Source: Allantophomopsis cytisporea
Taxonomy: Eukaryota > Ascomycota > Leotiomycetes > Phacidiales > Phacidiaceae
Direction: 5' to 3'
NCBI GenBank assembly: GCA_024752435.1
Contig: CP103025.1
Span: forward strand, 1,984,001-2,048,000
DNA length: 64,000 bases
Both the position numbers and the translations under genes were made by a program. Below are positions 34,791 through 46,970 of this stretch, one piece after another. The number at the start of each line of letters is the position of its first letter. Position 1 is the stretch's first letter. The notes beneath the pieces are model-generated. The model did no database searches. It had not been told where the DNA came from and saw nothing but the letters and a program-made list of their open reading frames with translations.

Positions 34791-36280
34791 ATGTGCAAGG
34801 AAGCGGTATGCAGCGTTTGCAGTACGTGTCAAAACAGACTCATACTTTCATAAATTAATCATTGACAGATAAAACCAGCTGGTATGGCTGTGGTCTCCAT
34901 GTCCCAATGGTAATGGACACAATCGCCAGCACCGAACGATGCACATGTACCCCAACGATAGAAATAGACGGCCAGACCTATCCACCAAAAGCCGGCACAG
35001 GCAAAGCCGTACCGGTGCCAGCGATAGACGCCCCCGTAACATCATCAACAGCTATTCCCATCCCAACACCAGCGTCTAGCACGCCCACGAACTCCCTCAA
35101 GCTCTCACCCCTTGCTACCTTCACACCAGCTTCACGCTCTCGTGCATGGCTGTCTACACCGCACCCCACTGCGCCCCTAATTGCTACGGCGTCATCAGAT
35201 AAATCGGTGCGTGTGTATTCGCTGCAGAACTTCACTCTGCACTCGACACTGGACGACGGGCACAAGCGATCTGTACGATCGGTAGCATGGAAGCCTTCAT
35301 TACGTGATGGTAATCTAGGGCTAGTGACTGGATCTTTCGACGCGACGGCGGGAATCTGGAGGCGGAACGAGGCAGGAGGGGGAGGCATGGATGTGGACGA
35401 TGAGATGGAGCGGGAGGTGGGCGGAGACAACGACGAGGAGGACAAACATGACTGGGAATTCAGTCTCGTGCTCGAGGGGCACGATAGTGAGATCAAGAGC
35501 GTGGCTTTTAGCCCTAGCGGACAGTTCCTCGCGACATGTTCGCGAGATAAGAGCGTGTGGATTTGGGAAGAGATCGGAGGTGAGGGTGAGGATGAATGGG
35601 AGACAGTTGCGGTACTGCAGGACCACGAGGGTGATGTAAAGTACGTATGCTGGACTGAGATGGACGGTGAGGAGCGGCTGGCGAGCTGTTCGTATGATGA
35701 CACGATCCGGCTTTGGAAGGACGATGGTGAGGACTGGGGGTGCGTAGCGGTGCTGAATGGCCACGACGGTACAGTCTGGGGACTGGATTGGGAGGCACGT
35801 ACCGGCGAGGCACAGCAGTATGAACAGACGCCCCCAAGACTCGTGTCCTGTTCTGCGGATAATACGATCCGTATCTGGCACCGTGTGCCGAAGGCAGAGC
35901 CGGCACCAACGTATCATTCTAATGGGATTCCGAGCACAATGAGGCCTGCTAGTTCTGGTGAGGAGTGGGTTGTTGAGGCGGTGTTGCCAGCAGTGCATGA
36001 TCGCGCAATATATTCTGTGGCATGGTCTAAGAAGACTGGGCGAATTGTGAGCACGGGAAGTGATAGTCGGGTAGCGGTGTATGAGGAGCGGAAGGGACAG
36101 GGAGAGAGCGGAGGAAATATTTGGGAGGTTTGTACGGTTATGGAGGGAGGTCATGGTCCTTATGAGATCAATCATGCTACATGGTGTGGTCGGTTCGACG
36201 GGGGTAGGAAGGGGGAGGAAGAGATAGTTATCACTACTGGTGATGATGGAGCTTTGAAGGCGTGGACTGTTGAGACGTAA
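34791..36280 (+). CDS. CIA1: Cia1-type WD40 protein with Cys-rich N-terminal extension
   Basis: Exon 1 (34791-34821) and exon 2 (34869-36280) give 480 residues. From about residue 90 (LSPLATFTP) to the end it is a seven-bladed WD40 propeller (SSDKSVRVYS, HKRSVRSVAWKP, SRDKSVWIWE, SYDDTIRLWKDD, SADNTIRIWH), matching Cia1, the platform of the cytosolic iron-sulphur targeting complex with Met18 and Cia2. The first 60 residues are extra: MCKEAVCSVC, then GCGLHVP and CTCTP, a CxxC...CxC pattern likely to bind metal and typical of a separate small fungal protein. A Pro/Ser/Thr linker joins the parts, and no ATG suited to a normal Cia1 start exists after the linker. Fusion, alternative splicing or two overlapping genes are possible. 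Confidence 0.85.
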
Positions 36281-36989
36281 GAGCTTAGACTGAAGATCGT
36301 TCAAAGGTGGTGGGGCATGTGTGGACATACAAACAGTCGGCTTCTATATGTGAATTGTTTGGATGTGGAAATATTCAGACACATTTGGCAGTCACGATGT
36401 AGACAACACAATTGAAAAAGCGAGCATAATTAAATCACTACCAAGACAAATAAAAATAAGGATAAGAAGATCATTGATTCGTTCGCTATAGCGTATATAT
36501 TCGTTTGATCCTCATCACTCGCTCTCTATCCACAACACCAGCCAATGCAAAGACCTTATCCATATATACAAAACCCAAGCCCCTTAAGAAGCCCTACTAT
36601 AAACAACAAGGCCAAGAATGAGAAGATAAACCCAAAGTCCATACTAAGCCCCCTCTCTTTTAAAGGAATTTTTCATCCTCAACGTATGAATTGCCCAGGT
36701 AAACAAAACACTAATAAGTAAAAACTCCAGGTATAATAGTAAAAAAAGACCGCATGTTCGTTGGAGTGGAACGACATAAAACACACGCGTACGCATCACT
36801 CTCATAATTAAACCATTAGACGCCTTGCTCGCTCCCCTATACGAAAGTTTCAATGAATCAACGGCGCCAATATGCGGATGCAAATGCCCAGTTTGAGTTC
36901 GCCAATCCGCAAAAATCCCCCCACCTGGAAAAGAAAAGAAAGAAATAATACACAACACTCTCAGGGTAGTTTTGGAACCAAGCGCAATG
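36281..36989. other. intergenic between convergent genes
   Basis: AT-rich spacer between the converging Cia1 (+) and RGS-region (-) genes. Short minus-strand ORFs here look like chance. Confidence 0.5.
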
Positions 36990-37550
36990 CTAGCGAGGTC
37001 CTAACACTCTGTACAATAATCCTTTTTTGGTACCGTTGGCTCGCGAGTATTGAAGAACTTTGATGTTCTCACTCTCGGAAATATGTGTCGGTACAGTGCT
37101 GAGTCGTTGCTCAAAACTTGGCTTTCTGCTAAGAGTCTCTTCCCACCCGTACATATCTGTCGAGGTAACTGACTCTGCTCCACTGCCGCTATCTATACTG
37201 GACGTGGCAGAGTTGTCCAAATTTCCACTCCACAAACCAGAGGTATTTATGCTGAGTATTGATGAGCCAGTCGTGTTAGTTGTAACAGAGGACCACTTCT
37301 CATCCCCTGTTTTGAGTTCGGGATACGTTTTCATAACCACATCATTTTCCGGAACCTCGATTGGTATACAGATAGGCTGAAGAGATTTGACTCTCATTCT
37401 TCGCCCTCGCCCTGCACGTGCACCACCATGCGCGGACATACATGTGGCCACATCTTCATCCGTCATACTTGACGCCATTCCTCTCCACCCTTCGACATCA
37501 AAACTCCGACATAGTGCTGAACTAGACGGTCTCTTGTGTGTCGAGTCCAT
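36990..37550 (-). CDS. same-frame ORF following the RGS stop; separate gene or C-terminal part
   Basis: 186 codons from MDSTHKRPSS to a stop, but the frame is open further upstream to the RGS TGA at 37662-37664, exactly in the RGS frame. The composition is like the RGS tail: Ser/Thr/Gly-rich, with RGRRMRVKSL and a FDVEGWRGMASSMTDEDV segment. It has no known domain. If the TGA is removed by splicing or is an error, this is the C-terminus of the RGS protein. The 43 nt segment 37630-37672 (GTATGA...TTAACTGATCATAG) looks like an intron but would shift the frame. Confidence 0.45.
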   Translation of the reverse strand: MDSTHKRPSSSALCRSFDVEGWRGMASSMTDEDVATCMSAHGGARAGRGRRMRVKSLQPICIPIEVPENDVVMKTYPELKTGDEKWSSVTTNTTGSSILSINTSGLWSGNLDNSATSSIDSGSGAESVTSTDMYGWEETLSRKPSFEQRLSTVPTHISESENIKVLQYSRANGTKKGLLYRVLGPR

Positions 37551-37661
37551 AGGAAAGCACAGTGCGAGTTCCGAAGATACACTGTCTTGTTGATTTGAAT
37601 TTGTGGGGCAAAGGGGAAAAGAATTGGATCTATGATCAGTTAAAGATGTGACCTGTGACCG

Positions 37662-38885
37662 TCATGTCATACTAATATCGCCTTCGTCGTCACGCAGCGC
37701 CGGGTAGCTAGTACTGGTGGTCGATGTGCTGCTATGACTTCCATGAGTACTAGCTCGAGATTTTCTCCAGCCAAGTTTATCAGAGATTTTCTTCCAGCCA
37801 CTTCCACTATCACGATTGCGTGGAGATGTACCGGGGGACGTTGACATGTTGAAACCAACGTCAGATGTAGGGGGCGTAGTAGGAGGTGTCATTGGTTCTA
37901 AAGCAGATGGTGAAGGCGATGAAGCCGAATCATCAGTGAGAGCCACGTCAAGGGGTTCAGTGCCACTGGAATTGTTCGACGACACGTTGCTAAGATATTG
38001 CGAAAGTCTAGATGTGCCGCTTACTCGCAGGGCAGCAGAAAGATGTGATTGGTGAGAAACGCGGGGAGAGCGTCCGCGGAACGATGTAGAGACAACATCT
38101 CCACTAGGGCTAGCAGAGGGAGGACTGCTTTCTCGTCTGACTCTTGATCTGGAACGGATAGGCGATGCAGATCGGTCATCTTGACTTCCTCCCATATATG
38201 CGTCCAAGTTGTCAGATGACGTACTCCATGGGAGACTGCATGACTGAGGGCCTCGAGCTGAAGAAACTGAGTTGAGAAAAGGTACCAATACCGATTCATC
38301 CATGAGTTCGTATATTATTTTGACAGCATTATTCAAACTATCTGGGTGAGGAGGCAGAAAGTCGTTCGACATCGACAATAATTCGTCACGCACGTTGCTA
38401 GGAAGATTGACTTCTCTTGGCCCGTTGGGAACAATATATGCGTCCATCAGTTTTTGCCAGAGCATACGGACGTTCTCACATCCGTCACTTGTGGGGGTCA
38501 ATGGTGTATGCGGCTGATTTATACTGTCATATCGCTTTCGGTATCGTGCTGCATCCATAGTAAATTCTAGGGTTTCCAGACAATGATTTTGGGATAAGTA
38601 AGCCATGAAACTGGCAAGTGTCCACGGTGGAGGTGCTGTGTTTGAGAGGACCTCATGCAGTGTCGGTCGTCGAGGACAATATGGTCCTGAGGGTATAGCC
38701 ACACTCAGTGGCCGCGAGGGCAGAAACTCGCGTGATGACATGAAGCCTTCGTCGTCTGCGTCCCAGTCCGAAAGGACAGAGGAGCAGGTTGGTGAAGAAT
38801 CTCTGGAAGATCTATCTGTTGCTAAACGTAATGATGGAGGTTTCCTACTCCTCGATCTTCTCATCGCGTGCCTCAAATATTTCAT
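37662..38885 (-). CDS. regulator of G-protein signalling (RgsA-like)
   Basis: 407 codons from the first in-frame ATG, at 38885 (MKYLRHAMRR). The RGS fold lies at about residues 75-195: PTLHEVLSNTAPPPWTL, FMAYLSQNHCLETLEFTMDA, LWQKLMDAYI, then a helix with DELLSMSNDFLPP and YELMDESVLVPFLNS. The rest is Ser/Pro-rich and disordered, with SRSRVRRESS and many SP/TP pairs. RGS proteins speed GTP hydrolysis on heterotrimeric G-alpha subunits; the compact N-terminal RGS with a long tail recalls fungal RgsA, but subfamily is uncertain. The 5' end is unsettled: the frame is open upstream to about 38960 and could be joined to another exon. The ORF ends at a TGA, after which the same frame continues. Confidence 0.8.
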   Translation of the reverse strand: MKYLRHAMRRSRSRKPPSLRLATDRSSRDSSPTCSSVLSDWDADDEGFMSSREFLPSRPLSVAIPSGPYCPRRPTLHEVLSNTAPPPWTLASFMAYLSQNHCLETLEFTMDAARYRKRYDSINQPHTPLTPTSDGCENVRMLWQKLMDAYIVPNGPREVNLPSNVRDELLSMSNDFLPPHPDSLNNAVKIIYELMDESVLVPFLNSVSSARGPQSCSLPWSTSSDNLDAYMGGSQDDRSASPIRSRSRVRRESSPPSASPSGDVVSTSFRGRSPRVSHQSHLSAALRVSGTSRLSQYLSNVSSNNSSGTEPLDVALTDDSASSPSPSALEPMTPPTTPPTSDVGFNMSTSPGTSPRNRDSGSGWKKISDKLGWRKSRASTHGSHSSTSTTSTSYPALRDDEGDISMT

Positions 38886-39409
38886 GGGCACCAACTTCCT
38901 TCTTTTCGGTCTTCTTCTTCTTGCCTGGATGCGTCGGAGCTCCTTGTTTCCTTTTGATCGCTATGAACGGTCGAAGCGTCTCGAGATCGATCGTGTAAGA
39001 ATATGTTATCGTATCGAATACATCTGCGACAGACAAGACAATATACACGAGTGAGTTAGAGAGGAATTGCCAGGATGTTTGCTCTGGATTATTCGTATAG
39101 AGGCCGTTAAGACAGAGAGAAAATTAAAGAAAGTAAGTGTCGTCGTGCTTCTGCAGGTATCCGATGTAGACCGAGTCTTTGCAAGAGAGCAAATCCAATG
39201 AATGTAGATGCGCCCAGGTTTGTGACCAGCCACAAACGGATATCGACAGGTGGTGAGAGTCGGCTCTTTTTGTTCTTCTGGAACAGTTGCAATGCGTGTC
39301 CGAGAATCGGGTTCAGTGTCAGGTTACCCAAGACTTGCAGCAGTGGCGGAATAGGGTCGCTGCGTGAGTGATGCAGAGTGGAAGGGATGTGACCTTCCCA
39401 AAGAGACAA
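38886..39409 (-). other. possible exons of a small membrane protein (unresolved)
   Basis: Two minus-strand open stretches have coding flavour but no complete model. One (39409-39107) has two hydrophobic segments (LLQVLGNLTLNPILGHAL, LWLVTNLGASTFIGFALL) but no ATG. The other runs from a CTAAC...TGTCGCAG acceptor at about 39020 to a stop at 38845, with a Lys-rich tail (GKKKKTEKKE), and overlaps the RGS start in another frame. They may be exons of one small ER-type membrane protein, 5' exons of the RGS gene, or chance. Confidence 0.3.
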
Positions 39410-41765
39410 GAGGGACAGGCAGTGTGTATTATGCTGACGGAATCGATTTACAGATGCAGCATGTATGTAAATGTACTGGATCCAATAAGCAGTCGAAGGA
39501 AGGATACGAATAAGAATGTTGGTAAGCTGTCGGGTACGTCTGTCATATCATCGAGAAGGGAAGGAAAGAGAGTGTGCGTGGTGCGTGGACTATGGATTGG
39601 AGGATGCGGTTGTTTAAAGTGATGATGATTGTGGTGGGTGGTGGTGGTGGTAAGTAGTTAACTGGTGAGTGCAGCGTGTGTGCAGTAGCAATCGTTTTGA
39701 ATGATTCGTCTCTTCGGCTCGAACAATGACAGGAGTAGGAGAGGTAGGGTAAGGTAGGTAGGTAGGTATGTATGTACAGTAGTAAGGTAAGCTACTCGTA
39801 GTAGTAATACTAGTAGCAGCAATAGCAAAAATAGCAATAACGATAATAATAAATTATTATCAGCCTCTTTTCGTCTTTTCGTCTTTTCTTCGCCTTTTCT
39901 TCGCTCTTTTCCACCTTCGGGAAAAGAGAGTGAACAAGGTAAGTAGACTTCTGAACTGGATGATTGAGGTTCGATTGTTTGATTGATTGTTTAGGTTGAA
40001 AGGGAAGTTTGAGCGTACAAAGGGCCGAGTTCTGGAGGGGAAGGATAGTGAGTAATGGTGCTGGTGTGAGGTATGTTTAGGTGAGTGGTGATCTCTATAT
40101 GGTCCTGTACTGAGTACGACGTGGACTCTCTCAGAGGTCGCGATTAAAATCAGAATCTAAATCGGAAGACGAAGAAGACAAAGATGATGATGATGATGAT
40201 GAAGCAGAGAGGGCTAGCACTTCAACCAGCATTTGGATGTTTTTTCGTTGTTGTTTTTTGTCGCTGGACCACTGCACCGCTTGACTAGATGGAAGTCCCG
40301 GTGTCTCTAGGTGTCTCTGGTGTCTCCCAGGCTTGTGTGAGATAAATGGACGTAGTGGGAAAGAGTTCGTAGTCCTGTCAAGACTTGTCAAGGTCCAAGG
40401 GCATTTGAAGTGCAATTGGAGTGTTCGAGGTGCGCACAGATTGTGTGAGTTAAGACAGAAGATGGTCCGAGTCTTCAAGAATAATGGGACCGCGGATTTT
40501 GGCTTCGTATGACAGAAGGTCAGTGGAAGTGGAAGACGCAGTCGAAGCGGCGATCACAGAAGCCAAAGAAGGTAGAGAAAGGCTCTTTAGGCAGACCTGC
40601 AGCACTTCAAAGCCAAAGTCAAGGTTGCCAAGGAGAATTCACTCGGATTGCTCAGAGGTTAACGAGAGACACACACTAAGTACCAGTCCACACCAGCTAC
40701 TGAAGCCAGTTAGAGCTAGCAGCCAGTCACCAAGTATCTACGAGTGGAAAGATTTCCAGAGAAGTCACAGGGAGCCCCAGGGATGCCCAAAGAGTCACCG
40801 TCTAGCTGGGAATTCGTCTCAGTTAGTGCCAAGAAGGAGGCAGTAGAGTAGTGGTGCTCGTTAAGCTGATGGGGGTTATGGATTGATGATGATGAGGAGG
40901 AGGAGAAGGAGGGGAGGAGGAGTGATTTCAGTCAAAAGGAAAGTGGTTTGTACCATCAGTCATCAGATGAACAATCGTGTGCTTGTTTTGATGGAAAGTA
41001 ACGGAAGTCAAGTGCAAAATTGGCTGTGCAGTAGCACTACAGTTTGCCTGTTTCCGAGTCTTTTCAAGTACGTAGTACAGTAGAATAGAATAAATAGCAA
41101 GTCAACCAGTGATAGCACTTCTTACAGGTATGTATGGCGATGCCAGGCAGACAATACCAGTGTGCAGCTAGAATAATTCCCCTCTTCTTACTCTCTCTAG
41201 CAGAGGAGATAGCGGTATCTACGGAGTAAGGTAGCGCAGTCATCGAAGACCAGTACAGTGATCTAGTAAGGATACTCGGAGTACGGAGTACAGTAGTCGA
41301 TGAGAGTGCGTGCAAAGCTTACAAGCGGGTCATGAGTTATGGATGTGGGTCACACTGGAGAAGGGAATAGAACAGCAGGAAGGGAGAGGGAGAGGGAGAG
41401 GGAGTGGAATAGTGGAGTACAAAGGCGTCGAAGGGGGAGAGGGAGAGCGAGAGCGAGACGGACATGGAGACGGAGACGGAGGGAGGACAACGATTACAGC
41501 GAATCGCTATTGCGCAGTAAAACCTTCAATAGCCGTCATATATGGTATGTAGCAGCAGCACTTTAGCAGCCATGGCGTTATGGGCGTCAATCTCGAGTCG
41601 TAAAGACGACGCCGTAGGAAGTGTTCTGAATAATCACGGATCAGATACAATACGACCAAGATGGGGCTGGGCTTTGTTGGGCTGAACTTCGACATGGTGC
41701 ACAAGATCACGTTTCGAGGTGGAGTGAGGTGTGTGTTATTGTCAGAGAATTAATATTCCTAGGAA

Positions 41766-41788
41766 TACATACATACATACATACATAC
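41766..41788 (+). repeat. (CATA)n microsatellite
   Basis: About five to six perfect CATA units, followed by three degenerate CGCA units. Confidence 0.85.
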
Positions 41789-42511
41789 GCACGCACGCAG
41801 TACAGTAGAACGAATATTGGAAGGCGTAGGAGGGTGAGAGTCAGAGTATTATTATTACACCATCTTTCACTTTATTTTCGCTTCCTCTGCATATTCCGTT
41901 GATGTAAGTAAGTAATAACACCACAAATCATCATCTCACCAGGCCTGTCTCTTCCGCATCCAAATCCTTCCTTCTCTTCTTCTTTCTTCTCTTTCCTTTC
42001 TTCTTTGTCTCTAGCATGAACGCTTTCTTACACGGTCAGCCTTCTAGAACTTTTCTTCTTTCGGTGTCCGAGCAATCTCCATTGGTGTACACGAGAGGTG
42101 ACAACGAAATAACAATTTCCTCTCAATGCCATCCAGATCTAGATGTGCAAAATGCGCGTGAAAAGTGAAGATTGTGGAGGAACATGGGGAGATGATGGCA
42201 TGGGATACACTGCCCATCTGGGCATGGAATGGAATGGGCTAAGCTATGCCACAATTCTCTAGGCGCTCATAAGGTATGTACACACGCCACTCTTGGGCAC
42301 ATAGGGTAACGCGAGAGGTGAAAAGGATGAGAAAAGACGGTTAAACAAGCCAAAAACGATGGATTGATGACTCGATTGGTTCCCTCGTAGGGCGGCAAAG
42401 ACATCATCGCCATCCATTCAGCGTTAGTGCTGTAACTTCGATTCTGATTTTCGGATTTCACCCATCAAAAAGTACAATCCTTTCCCTGGCGTTCCTGGTA
42501 ACCCCTCTCTC

Positions 42512-42530
42512 CCTTCCTTCCTTCCTTCCT
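42512..42530 (+). repeat. (CCTT)n microsatellite
   Basis: Tandem CCTT units inside a CT-rich stretch of the gene-poor region. Confidence 0.85.
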
Positions 42531-45500
42531 TTCATCATGCATACGCACGCGCGCGCTCTGGCTGTCTCGACATCAAAGATATCCCGTTGACCTTTTGACT
42601 GGAACTTTAGTACTCGGTACTTGGGATCCGGAAACCACTAATTAAGTCCACAAATATCCCATACGTACTTGTCCACCTGCTGGCGGTGGAAGGAGGAGGC
42701 GATGGCAGCAGGACGGACAGATACACTAGAAGTGTTTAGGCCTGGTGGGCTTGCTCTCCTCTCCGCTCGCGCATCTCACGCGTCTCTCGCGGTCAAAAGC
42801 TAATGTCATGTAGTCAGATCCACCGTGGATCTTACATTATCTAGCGCCAGGCATGTTTGCCCTCCTTCTTTCACCCGCGGATTAAAGACCGTTCGCCGAG
42901 CCATCGTTATTGGAGCACCAAAGTATTGATACCATTGATGTTCGTTCCAATGGTGGCCATACCCAGGTCTTTGTCCATCCTTGAGGCAGCTGTTCCGATA
43001 GGTGAGTTTGGCTGTGGAACATGACTGCATGGCTAAGAAATGACACCCCATCACCATTTGACACATCACATTGAGCAACACTTCTACGCCCTGCTCTAGA
43101 AGGCTTCTCGAAAGGCAATGGAACAAAGGAATAATTACAACAGTTGTCAGCAGCCACCTGAGAAGATCACCAATCTTTGTTGTCAAGCGGGGTGGCTGTC
43201 GTTGACTCGTCAGATATGTTTGAGGCCATCCTTGCATCCAGTGAATAGTAGCCTTTCTACGTCCTGTCTGACCTACACGCTTGGTACGCTTGTTGTCCCG
43301 CTGCACCTCATTTTTCTTCTTCCGCTCTCTCGCTTTTAGCACGCGTGGCAATGCATGCCACTGCGAATCTCTGACAACTGAGGCGTGGGACGCCTGTTCG
43401 TTGTACAGAATTAGTGGCAAGCCACTCTTTTGGGCGCAGATGGGCTGAATAAAAACAGCGAGCCATTTCCTGACAGGCACACAGGAGGACCCTGCGGCAC
43501 TTTCGAAATTCCCATGTTGTCAACTCTAAAATTTTGTACGAAATATGGATGAAGCCAAAAAGTTGCGTGTTTGTCACTCGCTTTCAACCACAATTATTAA
43601 TCTGCTAATATGGCTAAAGCAAATTAATCAGGACACTTGCCCGTCCTGTTCTATGGTTTTCGTTATCAGCTGATTTTTTCTTTTCTTTCTTGAAACACTA
43701 TCAGACCATGGCCCCCTCTCCGACCCCATCGGCCCCCAAGACCTATTTTCATCTCTCAATCCACATTCACTCAATCGCCGAAGAGAAGAGAGAAGAGAAG
43801 ACAAGCCCGTCTTCTGTCAATCAATATTCTAGCCCCCTCCCCATGTTGCCCCAGTTCTCACCACGGTGTCGCCGCTACAGGGGTGTAGATTTGATACCGA
43901 GCGTAGCGTAGCCTCCGATGTCAGCGCGGTTTACGTGTGTGGAGAGTGAGCAGGGATCAGGCATTTTCATCAAAGGGCATAACACCCTGTGGAATAAGGC
44001 TACTCTAGCTATCATACTTAGTCCCCAATATGGACACAGTAGGGAATTCTACAACAGAGCGAATCCTATTTAACCACGCAAGACAATCAAAGAAAACCCG
44101 AACAGAAAACAAGAAGAATAGAAGCGCTGTCGCAAAGGAACTGAGCACGGACGAGTGATCAGCAAGAACGAAGAGCGAGCGAAGAGCAAGCGAAGGTCTG
44201 TCATGGAAGCCCACTTCAGGTGATTGTGTTTCTTCTTCGCTCGTTCCAGTTTCAGTTCTGGTTCAAAGAAAGTTCTGTCTGCATGTATGTGGAGAACATC
44301 TATTTTATAGAATTTCGATTTGGTTGTGGCATCAGTCTATTCCAATTCGTTGTTTGGATTACTCGATGTGCTGTGGGGTTGACTGCCACCAACTTTCTGG
44401 AACGCAATGCGGAACATTGTTTGCTGTACTGAGACATAGGTACTGTGTAGATAGGCACTTGACTGGCCGTCTATTTGGCACTGTACCTTTATGGTTTCTG
44501 CCTCTGCCTCGGCAGCGTATCAGCCTTGGCCTGCTAAGGTACAGACAGTGACAGATACGGCCTGGGTGCAAGGAAGGCGCCGCAGCTGTACCCTGTTCTT
44601 GCTGTGCGATGCAGTCTGCTGCTAGCTAAGATGGAACGAAGCTTTCCGATGTCTTTTATGAAATATGAGAAGACGCTTTCTGCGATACGATGTCGAGCAC
44701 GTGTGCTTGTGTACAGAGTACGCAGTATGTACATACATATGTACATATATCTGTGTACACATGTAGCTTTTGCTTCATAATCCATCCACATGTTGTTTAA
44801 CGTACAGTACATCTGTGCATGATTGCGTATGCACATTCATGTACTCAAGGCCAAACAGGGCCCTCAGGCAGAATTTGCTCATATGTGTGAATAGACACAT
44901 CCACGCAATCGCACAGTTCACTTCAAGTTTGACCTCTGACATCGACGAATTGCGAATTGCGGAGTATCATATCTCTTATCAACATAATCCCTCTAAAACC
45001 GCCAGGACATCGGCAGTTGAAGATCATCGCGGCACCTGCGCTCCAAATTCCCCTTCCACTATACTCAAAAGCACCTATGATCTGCAAATCTCAGCGAAGT
45101 CTGGCGTAAGTCGCTCACCAGCATGCAAAGCCTCAACGACTATCTTCTGAATCTCACCTAAGCTTTACCTTTCACATCGAAGCTTGCATTTCATAAGAAA
45201 ATCCACAGACAATGTCTGTTCACGCACACTCCTTCTCCATATTTCTATGATGGATCATGGGATCTGAGCGAAGTGAAGCCTTCGACGAAACTATGCATCG
45301 TCCCATCCCCTCCCCCTTCCCCTCGAATCTATGCGCAGTGATCCATTCTTCCCTCTCCAGCTTGAACTGGAATATCCCCACTTCCCGATCGCTGTACTTG
45401 CAGCTCGCTCGTTCATTAATAATGGGGATAGGGGGATTTATCATGAAATTTACGCATCGTCACATCGTCTGAGGGGCTTTGGTTCTGATAGCGCTCGAGC

Positions 45501-46940
45501 GTGACAGAATCACGCAACACGCGAACCTACGTGCTCGCCCTGCTTGCCCTGCTTGCCCCACGATATGCGCGCAGCAGCAGCAGGCAGATTGGAATTTGAG
45601 ATTGATTACTTGATCGCATCGAATCTCAGTTGCAGGTACGACTTGATCTGTGGGTTTTCCGGCTCGATTAAATCCGATTCGGTCTGCGCATCTGGTTTGA
45701 GCTGTCGCCTGTTGGTTCAGGAGTGCATGCATGCGGCCGAGCAGTTTAAACAGCGGGGACGGCTGAGTGATGTTACTGTGTTGCCAGGTGCTTTCTTTAG
45801 GGGTTCTGATACTCAATATGCTAATGATGATGAAAACGTCGATGTGATATTCATGTAGAGTCACAAATAGCAGCTATGACGTACCCACACAGCAATCAAC
45901 CAGGAAATCTTGTGATTTGGCCACGAAGGGATATTCTTTGGTCTTGGTCGTTAAACGAAGTAGACAAATGAACAGCAGTTGTCGTTAGTCCTGTATTTCC
46001 CGGATACAGGAAACTTAGGCGGACACTACTTCTTGTCACTTACTTTATTCATATTCTATGTGCGAGAAATCTTTGGCGATGGCTATGAATAGAGGAGCGT
46101 AGTCCGTAGAACACCGACGTTTCTTATTATTATTAAGCGTTGTGTTCAGCGGATAGGAGTGTTTGTGGTCACCTTCCTAAAAGTACCAGATAGGATGGCA
46201 TCAACTCCTTCTTGTCATGCGACCGATACCCGACATCGTCGTCTATTCTTATTATTAATGGACCATATCACCGGATTCTTAATACGAACATCCATATTTA
46301 TAACATATCAGAATATTATTACTTTTGCTATAGATTCTACTCGAGTGCAAATAACTTATCAGCTCAGAATTAAACCCCAGAATTGGGTAAATTCTTAGCT
46401 TAGGATATGAATATCAAGATGTCAAAATATGCAACATCATATGCCCACAGAAAACATTCGATTTCCCCTCCTGCACCTGCAGCATGTCCCCGCCATTGCA
46501 GAAACTCAATGCAGTCGACAGGATAGTTGAACACTTAGGATTCATCGACTTCATTTGACAGCATTCCCATCTCGTCTTGAACAGTCAATCGACTCTTGGT
46601 AGGCGATCTTCCTAATTTCGAAACAAGTCTTTCAAAATCACGTTGAGAGGCTGTGAGTAATTGATGGGCTATTACGAGAAATGCAAGAATGAGAAAATAT
46701 TCATAAAGGAAGGAGCTATTTAAATTCGAAGAAATCTTCCGCAAAATCATCGGTCATGCCAAGCTTGTCTTGGGTATATATATATATATGTTGAATATTC
46801 GCGTTGGACTTCAGCTACCAAAACCAGACCATCGTGACCGTCTTCACACAGTGCTTCAACTACTTATAAGGATAGGCATACTACGTCAGGTTATGTTGTG
46901 CGTGCATCCCTGTACTATAGAATTGATGGATCTGGGTTAA

Positions 46941-46970
46941 GAACGTCCATTATAGAGAACGTCCATTATA
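46941..46970 (+). repeat. 14-bp direct repeat
   Basis: GAACGTCCATTATA occurs at 46941-46954 and again at 46957-46970, separated by 2 nt. Confidence 0.9.

Noticed and set aside
35321..36328. 335-codon minus-strand ORF
   Set aside because: It is antisense to the Cia1 WD40 exon, whose repeats are clear; the antisense product has no domain.
40131..40846. Two ORFs of 115-120 codons on opposite strands
   Set aside because: Low-complexity Ser/Asp run and no domain or splice context; probably chance.
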